Positions 48,644 to 59,593 of a DNA stretch of 64,000 nt are shown here, piece after piece. Made by a program: the position numbers and the translations under genes. This DNA comes from Darksidea phi (Eukaryota; Ascomycota; Dothideomycetes; Pleosporales; Lentitheciaceae): the NCBI GenBank assembly GCA_030770425.1, contig JASJFT010000010.1, positions 1 through 64,000 on the forward strand. The letters run 5' to 3'. How positions within the stretch are numbered: the stretch's first letter is position 1; each line of letters opens with the position of its first letter. The notes beneath the pieces are model-generated. The model was not told where the DNA came from. It made no database searches and saw nothing but the letters and a program-made list of their open reading frames with translations.

Positions 48644-49422
48644 ATGGCTCTCCAAATTATCTCGGACCTCCATCTCGAGTCTCCAAAAGCCTACCGCGCG
48701 CACCCCACCTCGTCCTCCTTGGCGACATCGGCAACATCACCCCTCACAAAACCGACTTAGTAGCGTTTTTAACTCAACAGCTCCTGCAATTCCACACTGT
48801 GCTTTTCGTGCCCGGAAACCACGAAGCATATTCTTCAGAATGGCTTGCTGCTCTCGCCATTCTTCGCGTCTTTGAGGAAGAGGTACGAAGCCATACTGCA
48901 CTTGGAGAATTCATCTTGCTCGACCGCGCCGTTTTCCGACTGCCTGAAGAAGGTGTCACTATCTTGGGCTGCAGTCTTTTCTCTTCCATCCCGCCTGAGA
49001 GTAAAATGGCAATCGGCAAAGGGCTGAATGACTTCTCCCAGATTAAGCACTGGGACGTGAGCGCGCATAACGCGGCGCACAGGCGAGACGTTGCATGGCT
49101 GAACGCCCGGGTCGCAGACCTTGAACAGTCCAACACGATGATAATCATTCTCACACACTGGGGCCCATCTGTGGATGCTCGCTCAATCGATCCCAAGCAG
49201 AGTGCTAGGCTTCCGAGCGCCTATTCGACAGATTTGTCTGACCAGCGATGCTTCAAGAGTAGCAACGTCAAACTTTGGGCTTTTGGTCATATGCACTATA
49301 ATTGCGATTTCCAGGCTGAGCGTAGCGAGAATGCGGGATCATTAAGGCTATTGGCGAATCAGAGGGGATATGATTTCGCCCAGGCTGAGGGATACAACGG
49401 GGAGAAGACGGTAGAGGTCTGA
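48644..49422 (+). pseudogene. Calcineurin-like metallophosphoesterase with a frameshift
   Basis: The ATG at 48,644 opens with MALQIISDLHLESPKAY, containing the first metal motif DLH. The second motif block, LVLLGDIGN, follows in a different frame. The remaining motifs are intact in that second frame: FVPGNHEAY, LTHWGPS and FGHMHYN, ending at 49,420-49,422. The switch lies near 48,690, where several residues of the family's usual spacing also seem missing. No splice signals fit there. All five metal-binding motifs are present, so the lesion is either recent or a sequencing error. An internal ATG-less downstream product would lack the first motif and should be inactive. Confidence 0.75.
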
Positions 49423-49748
49423 TCGGAGACATTTGTGCATATGAACATCTAATACACGGTACCCTCATTGTCTACACATTCCAGATCACCCTACCTTGAC
49501 AAAAATGAGCGTACCATGTAAGAACCTTAATTGCTAGTTGAATCCAGTTAGCTTTAGTCATGGCCTAGTACTAGTAGACTAGTCGGCGTAAATGCTGTAC
49601 CTATGAAAATTTATCCGAAATACCCCCAAGGTGTAGTTCCGTTAGAGAGTCAATATCTTTATGGTCTCGAGACTTGACGGCTCGCAAATAAATGACCAGA
49701 TTAGATTGCAGGGCGAAAAAGTAGAGTACGTGAATGCATAGTCGCTAA

Positions 49749-49864
49749 TATCGAATAAGTAGTAGCCATTACGTCGTTAAATTCGCGGAATAACCCAAAA
49801 AGGTGATACAAAAAGGCATTTCGTCCCGAATAATTTGAATACAAGAAGGTGGTTGGTTGTAGTC
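49749..49864 (+). repeat. Dispersed repeat copy B
   Basis: Second copy of the element at 40,421-40,533; see there. The flanking word GTCGCTAATAT also occurs near both copies, suggesting the original unit was longer. Confidence 0.8.
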
Positions 49865-50441
49865 ATTGCCTGTGATTGCCTGAAGTTCATGTCACGGCAT
49901 GACTGCGAAAGCAACGGCTCGAGCCTCATGAAAGAGGGCGTGGCGCGTGCCATGATGTTGAGTACATAGTCGCTAATATAACTGTCAATTAGTCCAAATC
50001 CCGGAAACAAATCCAACGACACTCGGATTCATCTACTGTCGACGGTTGACGTGCACTCACAATCATTCGGGGGCGGGCATGCTAAGACGCTATTTCCCCC
50101 ACCGTTCTGACTGATTTCCGTATGCAATCATATCTGCAATACTTGGCTTCACAATATTTTCCTGAGCGGCGAATTTGGGTTTCGTTTAGTAGCATAGCCT
50201 CGGCATCACCGGCATCTGTGCATTTATTCGATGTCATTGCTCGCAACCCGTAGGAGTTCGTCTCGAAGAGGATGAGTATGGTCGGTGGAGTGTACGGAAT
50301 GAAAATTTGTGGCTATATCCTTAATTGTCGTTCCGGCGGTTGGTATATATGGAGTCTAAGTGGCGCTTAGCATGAAGCTCTATTATCGTGTATAAGGCGG
50401 GTATAGCACCTGTACTGTGTACAAACTCCTTCTGCGTTTCG

Positions 50442-50487
50442 TGCGGACCTTACAAAGAAGACTCCTACTGTGCAAATCTAAAACAAG
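50442..50487 (+). repeat. 46-bp dispersed repeat, copy 1
   Basis: TGCGGACCTTACAA, then GACTCC, CTGTGCAAATC and AAAACAA occur in the same order and spacing at 58,473-58,518. Confidence 0.75.
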
Positions 50488-50682
50488 TAAGAGACCCGGC
50501 AACTCTCCTTTATCACTTAAAGAGATCAATAATCACATCATATCCATACAAATTCTTCAAATGTCTTCCCATCCCACTCCCTCCAATTGCTCTCCTGTAG
50601 GATGGCGCACGATTAGCTTCTTGCTCCTATCAATGGTTCATGATTATCTTGTTGCATCCATCATGCACATTAAGTAACCCAG

Positions 50683-53194
50683 TCATCCCTCGGAAAGCAC
50701 GCCGCCCCCGCTTCCCTTAATCGATCCTAGATCGTATGTGCCCTCAATATCCTTCCCTTCCTTCAATATATACTGTCTCGTCTTTTGCACTCGATGCTTT
50801 ACATCCGCCAGCAGTGGCACTAATCTCATCCTCACCTTCTCATTGAATTTTGCGCCACCGCGCAGCGCATACTCCATGACGTGGTATCTTGAAACATGAT
50901 TGAGCAGCATCATATCGAATGGAGTCGTCGTGCTTCCCTCCTCTCGGTAGCCTTCTATAGTCATGCGCTCGGTCTTGGGCCTGGCGAAAAGCAGGCCTTT
51001 CAGCTCGGTGGCATAACCATGGTAATTGAAGTGTATAGCGCGGTCGGCCGTGAACAAGGAGTCGAAGTCCTGGTCATTAAGAGCATGCGGGTGCGTGCCC
51101 TCCGTTTCTAACACCATCAAATCCGTCACATTGATCACCCGGACGCGGAGCTCAGGCACAAGCTCGCGCAGCAACTCAGCAGCCTTCACGACTTCGAAAG
51201 TGAGTTCTGCGCCGATACCGACCAGTACAACATCTGGGTTCAATCCACCCTCCGTAGATGCAAACGGCCAAACAGACGCGCCGGCGCGACAGTGCGCCTC
51301 AGCCTCTTCAGGAGAGAGGAAGACTGGCGACGGCTGCTTGGACCCCAACATCAAGTTGATGTAGTTCTTGGATCGCAGGCAGTGCGCGAGCGTCGATAAG
51401 AAGCAGTTCGCATCAGGTGGGAGATAGACACGTGCAGCAGTAGGTTTGAGATTCAGCACTGCGCCGATGAAAGAGGGGTTTTGGTGGCTGAAACCGTTGT
51501 GCTCTTGCCGCGTCCATGTTGATGTTTCAATGTAGTTCAAACTACCGATGGGCTTTCTCCACTTCGTTTCCATCGCCATCTTACCAAATTTTGCGTATTG
51601 CACCATCATGGTGTGGATGATGCCGAGAAAGCTCTCATACGATGGGAACAAGCCGGTTCGGCCCGTCAAAGTGTATCCCTGAAGAAAAGCTTGACAACAA
51701 TGCTCTGATAGAATCTCAATGACACGACCGCCTCGCGCGTTAGAGAACTCGTCCCATTGGAAGTTGCGAGTCGTGTCCTTGAGAACAGCGCTCAGCTTGT
51801 TGCTTTCAAGCTCATCTGGGGAGAAGATGCGGAGACCCTTGGGGTTCGCTTGTAATGCTGCATCTATGAGTGTGCCACACTGTTGCATTGAGGAAGCTTC
51901 TGCACCCTTCTCGACACCGAACCTTTGCCAGTCCGGCACCTCAATACCCACGTACGGGTCATAAGTGTCTTTCACTTGGCCCAACTTTTTATCGTCTTTG
52001 GTTGGGACGATACTGAGTACGTCATCGATGGGTGTCCCATCTGCCTTGAAGAGCTTCTCGGGTCCGTACGACTTCAGCCAAGCTTGGAGGGCTTTGAGCT
52101 GCTGCTCATCAGATTTCGCCTTTACAAGCGGTACTTGGTGCGAATGGAAGGATCCTTCGACGATTTCGCCGTCTACTTTCTTCGGACCACTCCAGCCTTT
52201 GGGCGTCCGCAGGATGATGACAGGCCACTGTGGCTTCATTATCGGATTCCCTGAGCGTGCAGCCTTCTGAATTTTTCGTATCTCGGACAGGGCCCACTCT
52301 AGTGAGTTGCCGAGATCTGTATCTATGTCTTCAAGGTCCTGAACAAAGCGTGGTTGGTATCCGTATCCTGTGAACAGAGCGGTGAGCTCCTTGTCATCCA
52401 TGCATCCGTATATTGTGCGTTCACTGATCTTGAACCCGTTTACATGCACAATAGGGATGACTGCGCCGGATTCAGCAGGGTCAATATACTTGTAGCCATG
52501 CCAAGCTGTCGCCGTAGGACCAGTCTCTGCTTCTCCATCGCCAACAACGCAGGTAACCACCAGATCAGGCTTATCCATCACGGCGCCAAAGCTCACCCCG
52601 AGTGCATACCCCAGCTCGCCGCCCTCATGGATCGCTCCAGGCGTTTCGGCGTTGATATGGCTTGGAGGTCCTCCGGGAACCGAAAACTGCGTGATCATGT
52701 TGTGGAGGCCTTCCTTAGTGCGACTGTATTGGGGGAAGAATCTCCCCATGGAGCCTTCCAGCCATAGTGATGCTAGGATTGCCGGAGCACCATGACCGGG
52801 GCCAACGACGTAGATCATGTCGAGATCATGCTTACGCACAAGGTAATTCAGGTGTGCGTATACGAGAATGAGCCCTGGGCATGTTCCCCAATGCCCGAGA
52901 AGCCGTGGTTTGATGTCTCCGAAGGCTAGATCGTTCTCAAGCAGCACGTTGTCACGCAGAAAGATCATGGCTGGTACCTTATCAACGGCCGAACTTGTCT
53001 GCACAAATATTTCAAGATGTTTACGACGTACCGGCTGCGATGTAACATGCGGCGCGCTTGAACGCTTTCAAGCCATTTTCCACATTCTCGGGCAGTTTCT
53101 GCTTCTCGATTTTGACATTAAGCGATAGAATCTGATCGGGGATATGCGATGGCTTAGGCTGTGGATTCGGTCGGTCAATCACTTCGCCCGGCAT
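50683..53194 (-). CDS. xfp: Phosphoketolase (xylulose-5-P / fructose-6-P)
   Basis: Exon 1 is 53,032-53,194 and exon 2 is 50,683-52,970, joined across an intron with a GTACGT donor and ACCAG acceptor to restore ACYIAAAMIFLRDN; total 816 residues, full length for the family. It cleaves xylulose-5-phosphate or fructose-6-phosphate with phosphate to acetyl-phosphate and an aldose phosphate, using thiamine diphosphate, in the cytosol. Clear motifs are GHWGTCPGLILVYAHLN, VVGPGHGAPA, GDGEAETGPTATAWHG (cofactor binding), HVNGFKIS and ETSTWTRQEHNGFSHQNPSF. It starts 362 bp from the divergently transcribed acetate kinase, which uses its product. This XFP-ACK pairing is known in fungi. Both ends look intact. 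Confidence 0.97.
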
Positions 53195-53556
53195 TTTGCC
53201 TCAAAATCATGCGATTCCGCAATCAAACACGAGTTGAGTTAAAGAGGTGTGGATATTGCAACAGTGGTTTCTAGGACCTTTTCTGGATGTCAAGGTGGGA
53301 GAACGCTGTCGGGTGCACGGTCCGAGGCAATGACGTAGAGCATACCTCAGCCTATCCAACCACGCACCGCGACGCAACGCAACCCACCGCAGTGCGAGCT
53401 ATTCGTTGGTTCCAAGATCCGCGCGGGTTCCGAAGGCATAGGGCTGCATTTCTGATGCAGCGATGACGAGTGGGTGCGACTTCCAATCACTCAGCACGAT
53501 TCTTGCCAGCGACCAAATCGTGCGTGCCCGCGAGTACAGACAGTTCCCTCGCGAGC
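53195..53556. promoter_or_regulatory. Shared divergent promoter of phosphoketolase and acetate kinase
   Basis: 362 bp separate the two ATGs. The segment CACGCACCGCGACGCAACGC is notable but not a site I can name. The arrangement suggests joint regulation. Confidence 0.6.
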
Positions 53557-54863
53557 ATGGACGTCTTCCTCTCCATCAATGCTGGCTCCTCCAGCGTCAA
53601 GATCTCTGTCTTCAAAACCCCCGAAAGCGATCATGGACCCGCGCAACTCGCGGAAGCCGAAGTCTCGGGCCTAACATCCCCACCCGCGCGATTGAAATAC
53701 ACCCGTGGCGAGGAGAAGATCAGAGGAACCGAGCTACAAGGCATCAGCTCACAAGAAGACGCATTCCGGTGCATTCTCGATCACCTGACTAAAGACGAAG
53801 GCCTCCCGGAATTAGCAAAGAAGGAAGACATTCGCTTCATGTGTCACCGCGTGGTCCACGGAGGGGACTACCCCAGAAGCCAGGTCATTGACAAAACAAC
53901 GTACCATCACATCGAAGAATTGAGCGATCTAGCGCCTTTACATAATGCGCCAGCTCTCAGCATCGTGCAAGCAGCCTCACAGATTCTACCTCATTCGAAA
54001 AATATTGCGTACTTCGACTCTTCGTTCCACGCGACTATACCGAAGCATATCAGGACTTATCCGATAGACCAGGACAGAGCTAAGAAGAACGGACTTCGGA
54101 AGTATGGGTTCCATGGCATTAGCTACTCTTTTATCGTTCATGTTGTAAGCTTCCGTGTCCGATGCGTGAGTTATTGCCTTGTACTCACAACACCAAGGTA
54201 GCAACACATCTTAATAAGCCAAAAGGCGACCTGAACATTATAGCCCTACATCTCGGCTCTGGCGCCTCAGCGTGTTGTATCAGAAACGGTCAAAGCTACG
54301 ACACATCTATGGGTCTAACGCCACTTGCCGGTTTGCCCGGCGCCACTCGCAGCGGCTCCATTGATCCATCCCTCATGTTCCACTTCACTCATGAAGCCTC
54401 GAAACCTTCGCACAGCGCCGCCGGAAAACTTCATATCACACAGGCGGAACAAATACTAAACAAGAATAGTGGCTGGAAGGCCCTCACTGGCACCACCGAT
54501 TTCGGCAAGATTAGCTCCAGCGACCGCGAAGAAGATATTCTAGCTTTCGACATATTCGTCGACCGTATCTTAAACTACGTCGCTCCGTACTTCACAAAGC
54601 TAAACGGCCAAGTCGATGCACTAGTCTTTGCCGGTGGTATTGGGGAGAAGGGAAGTAAGTTACGAAAGGTAGTCGTAGACGGGGTCAAATGCCTAGGTTT
54701 TGCATTGGATGAGGGAAAGAACGAGATGCCAGATGACGAGGTTGTCGCAGATATAAGCAGTGAAAACGCAAAGTACAAAACACTGGTAGTTCAGACGAAT
54801 GAACAATGGGAGATGGCAAGGGGGGTAGTTGAGGAGAAAGAGAGATTTGTGAGTAAGAAATAG
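53557..54863 (+). CDS. ackA: Acetate kinase
   Basis: Exons 53,557-54,144 and 54,198-54,863 give 417 residues. It interconverts acetyl-phosphate plus ADP with acetate plus ATP. All family motifs are seen: SINAGSSSVK at the start, CHRVVHGG, YFDSSFHATIP, KYGFHGISY, then after the 53-nt intron ALHLGSGASAC, DTSMGLTPLAGLPGATRSG and VFAGGIGEKGS. The chosen ATG is the one directly before the conserved N-terminal strand; an ATG 29 codons upstream would add a non-conserved leader. Its neighbour, phosphoketolase, makes acetyl-phosphate, so the two genes form a complete two-step route to acetate and ATP. Bacterial in origin by family; no sign here of recent transfer since both genes have fungal introns. 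Confidence 0.97.
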
Positions 54864-56001
54864 ATCCTGTGTGAGATAGGTGGGATTGTGACCCTGTCAT
54901 TATCATTTTCCGTACTGTCCATACAACGTATAAGATTTGGTTCTGCAGCGGAGCAAGGGAGAATCGAAGGCAAACCCTAAGTCCAAGTGTTACACTACCA
55001 TATTATAGACTAGAGCTTGCACCAGTTCAATTTCTCAACCTCAGTTGTTTCCAACTTCAACACCAGCCTCCGAAGACAGCCTTATGAACCCTTTTCCACG
55101 ATCAAGCTCACCACGCTTCGCCTCCTTACCATCACTTTCGTTGTCCGCGCTTCCGCTGGCGAGGCACCTTCTTCAAGTGACTTGACCGCCGAGAACACCA
55201 TCACTACCCGCCTAGAGGACACCGTACCTATCCCCACCCACCACCTTCAAACCGACAACGCCCATGGCGAAGCTGGCGTGACGTAAAGAGGCTGCAAAGG
55301 CTGTTACGTGAATGCCACCGGCTGCAAAAACTCCAAAACCGTTTCCATATACCAGGGTACCCAGAAGCCTGGCACGACTATGATCCTTTCCAATACCACT
55401 GTGTCTACCGGCAGGGTGAGGCGGAATGCTCGCTTGCGAAGCGGTTTAATGATCGTATCAATCGCGCGTGCATTCTCGGCTGCGGCAATACTGGAATGGG
55501 AAAGATTGCTGTTATACATATTTGCGTTACCTTATAGTGGTTAAGAGCTAGGACAAGACCTTTGATCGAAGGTGGTCTCCTTCTCATGGACAGAGAGGAG
55601 GCCGGCGTCCTACCCTTCATCTCCGGCCTCTGCCACATTACTAAGAATATGATTTGTTACTTTCTTGAATAACTTGCAATGTGCTCGGGACTCGCGCATA
55701 TGCTTTGTAATGCGGCGACGATTCCACGTAACATTGAAGGGTAACCTTTCCGTACTTTAGGGATGATCAGCGTAGACTTGGACAGTTGAGCGCGCTCAAT
55801 CTTTCTGAAGTTTTCTTCAAGGATGACACCAGTTGCTCGTCTCTACCGCAATGGGTCGGAACAATTTTCACGGTGCGACATGCTTTGACAGAGTTTTGAG
55901 GATGCCTAAAAACCAAGGGCATAAAGAGCACCTCTCCAAAATAACGAGACAGACTTCATGCAGTTACAGCTGACGGCAGGTACTCACACGTTTTCTTCAC
56001 G
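54864..56001. other. Intergenic with a small secreted-protein relic
   Basis: Apart from the relic at 55,104-55,434, no gene is seen. Confidence 0.4.
55104..55434 (+). pseudogene. Possible relic of a small secreted Cys-rich protein
   Basis: The frame beginning IKLTTLRLLTITFVVRASAG looks like a signal peptide whose ATG has become ATC. It is followed by an acidic Thr-rich part, a TAA at about 55,284, and then, in the same frame, GCKGCYVNATGCKNSK with regular Cys spacing. A lost start and an internal stop argue for a dead gene. No splice pair removes the stop convincingly. Confidence 0.4.
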
Positions 56002-57053
56002 ATGAAGTTACTAATCCACATCTACACAATCTTTACCATCCTGCCTGCCTGTGTCGGCGCACTTTCAAACTTCGACGACTAGGCCCACGAACGCATTCAG
56101 CTGGACGGTATTTCAATCCACTTCCGCTACCATGGCACAGCCCCACCGATCCTTGTCGTGCACGGCTTCTCCCAGCACTCCCTTACCTGGCACACCATAA
56201 AACTATACAGTCATTGCACCAGACAATCGTGGTTCCGGCGACTCCGCTCTTTCGATCGCAAACACCTACACTGCGGCGGCTGGCGGCGTCGACCTGAAAG
56301 CCATCCTCGACTACCTCAACGTCACGAGCACATACGTCTTCGCACACGACAAAGGTGTTGAACGTGTTATGTCGCTAGCCATTGAACATCCGGACGTAGT
56401 AGACCGTATCATTCTCACCGAATACGTGCCCCCGGGCTATGGATACAGCACCAACGTAACAAGCCGCAATCCGTATCAGAGCTCGCAGCTTGCCTTCTTT
56501 GGCGTCCCCGATATAGCCGAGTTCTTCATCTCGGGGCGTGAGAAGCGAATGCTAAGTTGGTATTTCTTTCATGCTTCATATGCAGATACAGCCGCGGTCT
56601 CGGATGATCATTTGACAAAATACACAAACGAAATTTCCAAGCCAAAGTTCTTGAGAAGCGGAATAGAGTACTTCGCTGCGATGTCGGGGGACGAAGCATA
56701 CCTCACTTCGACATTTAGCGATGGGAACAGGCCCCATATGCCAATGTTAGTACTTGGAGGAGAAGCCAGTCTTACACCGGTCGCATTGATTGAGCAGAAT
56801 TGGGCCGGCGTGAGCGACAGTTGCGTCGCTGACGCTATTCCCAAAGCAGGATATTGGATTGGTAAGTTATTTACACCTTGAGTTTTCCGCGCGCACTACT
56901 CCCGAGTCATGGCTGATGCGTTGGTTTAAGCGATGGGAATTCCCAATGAGTACGAGTCGAGCATTGCGATTCTTCAGTGAGGGTGAGCAAATACCGGGTG
57001 TCGATCTGTCGTGCTCGAAGGATAGGGTGACGTTGCAAGGTGGGATCTTTTAG
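56002..57053 (+). pseudogene. Alpha/beta hydrolase (epoxide-hydrolase-like), secreted type, broken
   Basis: The ATG at 56,002 begins a signal peptide (MKLLIHIYTIFTILPACVGA). Codon 27 is TAG (56,080-56,082). The frame then continues with ERIQLDGISIHFRYHG and ILVVHGFSQHSLTWHTI, the oxyanion-hole region. Near 56,205 the frame shifts, with a few residues lost, into TVIAPDNRGSGDS, and the rest of the lid and core domains follows. The nucleophile elbow reads AHDKGV, with Lys where epoxide hydrolases have W or another residue after Asp. A GTAAGT at 56,863 suggests a last intron before a C-terminal exon ending IPGVDLS..DRVTLQGG. Two independent lesions indicate a pseudogene. Confidence 0.8.
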
Positions 57054-57844
57054 GATATGTCAAGAGATTAGTCAAATGTAGAAGGGTAACAGGATGAACA
57101 GTGATGGGAAGTTACGCATCTTTCAACTTAGACCGTATTCGTAGTACCAGTACTACATAGACTCAGTGCCATATTTAAAGATATATGCAATGCCGTGAGG
57201 TGATAACAAGAACATTTCTAAACCTAGACCTCCGCATATCACTCGGGAGTGATTGGAGCTATATGCAATTCTCTGATGTTCTTGTGAAGACAAACCCCCT
57301 CTCAGCTGCCACCTACCCGACTTCTTCTGCATGTTGAGTTCAACGGTTCCTATACCGATACAGGAACAACTGCCCCAAAAAAGCCCAGGGGGAGCCAAGT
57401 ACCAGGACCGGTCAGTGTACTCTCATCAACGACCCAAACTCGTCAATCCGAATTGTGTCCCACCCGTAGAGATCATCGAGTACGTTGCTTAGGCATTCAC
57501 TCCATCGGTTAAGAGGATGGCGGAAGCTTGTAAAGAGATTTTACATCACTAGGAGGATGCAAAGCATGAGATCAAGAGAAACTAATGTCACACATATGAA
57601 CCACTAGAGCATTCCATAGCGATTCATGTCTAAGAGGCAATGGTGGATCGTTTGGGTGTATGTCGAGTCACCATCTGAATACGAAAGGCAATAGCCATGA
57701 GCAGAGGTGAGAAGTCCAAAATAACACTCTCTTCATATTTCCTTCCATTCGTGTTGCTAGTGTTGCCCAGTCCTGTGAGCATGTCCCGGGGCATCGAGAA
57801 GACTCCGGTTTGCATGCCGCTCTCCGCCGAGACTCCTTCTCGCC
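57054..57844. other. Intergenic, no gene seen
   Basis: Region between the hydrolase relic and the 3' end of the next minus-strand gene. No coding evidence. Confidence 0.45.
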
Positions 57845-58363
57845 CTATGCCCCCTTACTCAACGTTTCGTACATCGCAAGTTTCTTCGGATTCGTTGCCC
57901 CGATCTTGACATGGTGCGCTAGGGTTAACTCCTCCGCCACCCGCTTCCTAACCTCCGCGATCTTGGCCTAGAGTACTCATCAACATCGATCTGACTTGTA
58001 CGAGAAGGATCGTGGAGCACGCACGCAACTCTCTGTGCAATACTCTAACCTATGGCCGAACTGCTCCTGAATCTCTGCAGCCTCCGAGGCCTGCATGTTG
58101 GCAAGAGTATGAGACACCGAGTTCAGCCGGGCGGTTTGATCTTCAAGGGTGCTCAATATCGCACCGAATCGTCGGCCAAATTCCTTCTCGTCGATGTTGT
58201 CGACGTCGTCCATTAGGGCGTCCGGAGCGAGCACAGTCTTGGTGGTCTTCTTGACGCTAGCCACTGCTTTCACCCCATCCCAATCCTTCTCTACGGTCTT
58301 CACAAGGTAACCCAAAACAAGGAACTTAAGTAGCAGTATGAAGGTGACATTTCCCCGAAGCAT
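57845..58363 (-). CDS. Small membrane-anchored coiled-coil protein, unknown
   Basis: Exons 58,025-58,363 and 57,845-57,967, joined by a 57-nt intron (GTGCGT..CTCTAG, TGATGAG near a branch), give about 153 residues. An N-terminal hydrophobic anchor (VTFILLLKFLVLGYLV) precedes an acidic helical region (DALMDDVDNIDEKEFGRRFG) and a heptad-like segment (LEDQTARLNSVSHTLANMQ), ending in a basic helix (AKIAEVRKRVAEELTLAHH). I do not recognise it. The splice model is plausible because the second exon continues a charged helix, but an unspliced form ending at 57,980 cannot be excluded. Confidence 0.5.
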
Positions 58364-58777
58364 ATAATTTAACTGGTGAGGATGACCTAACAAGGGCGCG
58401 AATTATAGAACAAGCGTCGAACTCTGAAGGGCTCTCAAATCTATTACCTAGCAATCATGTGGTATAGCGAGCTTGCGGACCTTACAATAGAGACTCCCCC
58501 TGTGCAAATCCAAAACAAATTGGTATAGCGAGCGACGCAAATTGTTGGAAACTGCTAGACTGGGGCTTTCTATTGTAGTTAAGTTTAGACAGTGCGTGGA
58601 TGAGAGAGCATCGCGACTGACCTGAAATTTCCGCACCACACCACACTGGCTAACTCAGATAACTAGTCTATGGGGCGGAAGTGATACGCTTCTATATAGT
58701 AACATGGTGTATGCCTACAGACTCTCTTTCGTATGCTTCGTTCCTCCTCACGTCCACACCGCCCTTGTTTGCAATTG
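58364..58777. other. Intergenic with 46-bp repeat copy 2
   Basis: No gene. It contains 58,473-58,518 and a doubled word GGTATAGCGAGC at 58,461 and 58,521 that brackets it. Confidence 0.5.
58473..58518 (+). repeat. 46-bp dispersed repeat, copy 2
   Basis: Second copy of the element at 50,442-50,487, flanked on both sides by GGTATAGCGAGC, which could be a target-site-like duplication. Confidence 0.7.
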
Positions 58778-59593
58778 CTAGATTTTGCACAGCGTTTGCA
58801 GCACCTCCTTGTTGCTTGAATGGCTGTCCTTCACCACCTTGATCACTTCCTTGAACTCTGCAATCCCCGCGTCGCCCACGCATTCGTATAGCCAACTCTC
58901 GCTCGTGCACACCACGGCACCTTCTTGCCTTAGTCGCGCCAGCGCAATCGGCACCTCCTCCTTATTGCAGCTGCTGACGCCATCGGCAATGACATAGACC
59001 TTGTGGCCTTCGCGGATGAGGTCGAGGGCGGTTTGGGTAACGCAGATGTGGGACTCGATGCCGACGATTACGCAGGAGAGGCGCGTGGAGAGGTTTGCAA
59101 TGGCGGCGCGTACTTTTGGGGTCCTGCACACATGTTCCGTTAGTGTTGGGCGGTAATCTCAAGGGAAGCCTGGAGGTGCATACACCATGGAGAAGAGCGT
59201 CTTGTCATCGTGGACGACGGTTCGGATGCCGCCCGGCTGGTCCAGCATGAGTTCCGGACATGTTTCTCCGAGACGCGCTTTGTTCTGTGTGGTAGCGAAG
59301 ACGGGGATGTTGAGGATCTGGCCTGGGCGACGGTCAGTGTGGCCTCAGACGGTGTCGATGTAGGCATGTGCATACTTGCTCGCAGCAGCTTCTGCGTCGT
59401 GGTGATCACGCTCGAGAACTCATGGATGGCCGGACGGAACTTCTCTTGCAAGTCGCAGATACTGTAGCAGCATCAGCCGGCGCAACCCAAGGCGATGCTC
59501 GGATGGCGTACAAAAGCGCGGGGTTCGCTGTGCAGCTGTGAGCGCGGGTTGTGGGGCAGCCATGGTGAGCTTACTGATGCGGCGTTGGGCCAT
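58778..59593 (-). CDS. Isochorismatase-family hydrolase
   Basis: Five exons: 59,575-59,593 (19 nt), 59,512-59,527 (16 nt), 59,376-59,461, 59,184-59,322 and 58,778-59,123, giving 201 residues with all phases consistent. The two microexons are needed to build the family N-terminus RRITNPALFICDLQEKFRP. The catalytic triad of the cysteine-hydrolase superfamily is visible: Asp in ICDLQEK, Lys in the TTQNKARLG region and Cys in GIESHICVTQTALDL. The length and lack of extra domains fit the ycaC/isochorismatase-domain group, whose true substrates are often unknown. The C-terminal helix (KEVIKVVKDSHSSNKEVLQTL) is longer than minimal. It probably acts in cytosol or mitochondria. Confidence 0.85.

Larger units (their letters stand above)
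49423..50682. other. Intergenic with dispersed repeats
   Basis: No gene. It contains dispersed repeat copy B (49,749-49,864) and a 46-bp element shared with 58.47 kb (50,442-50,487). Confidence 0.5.
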
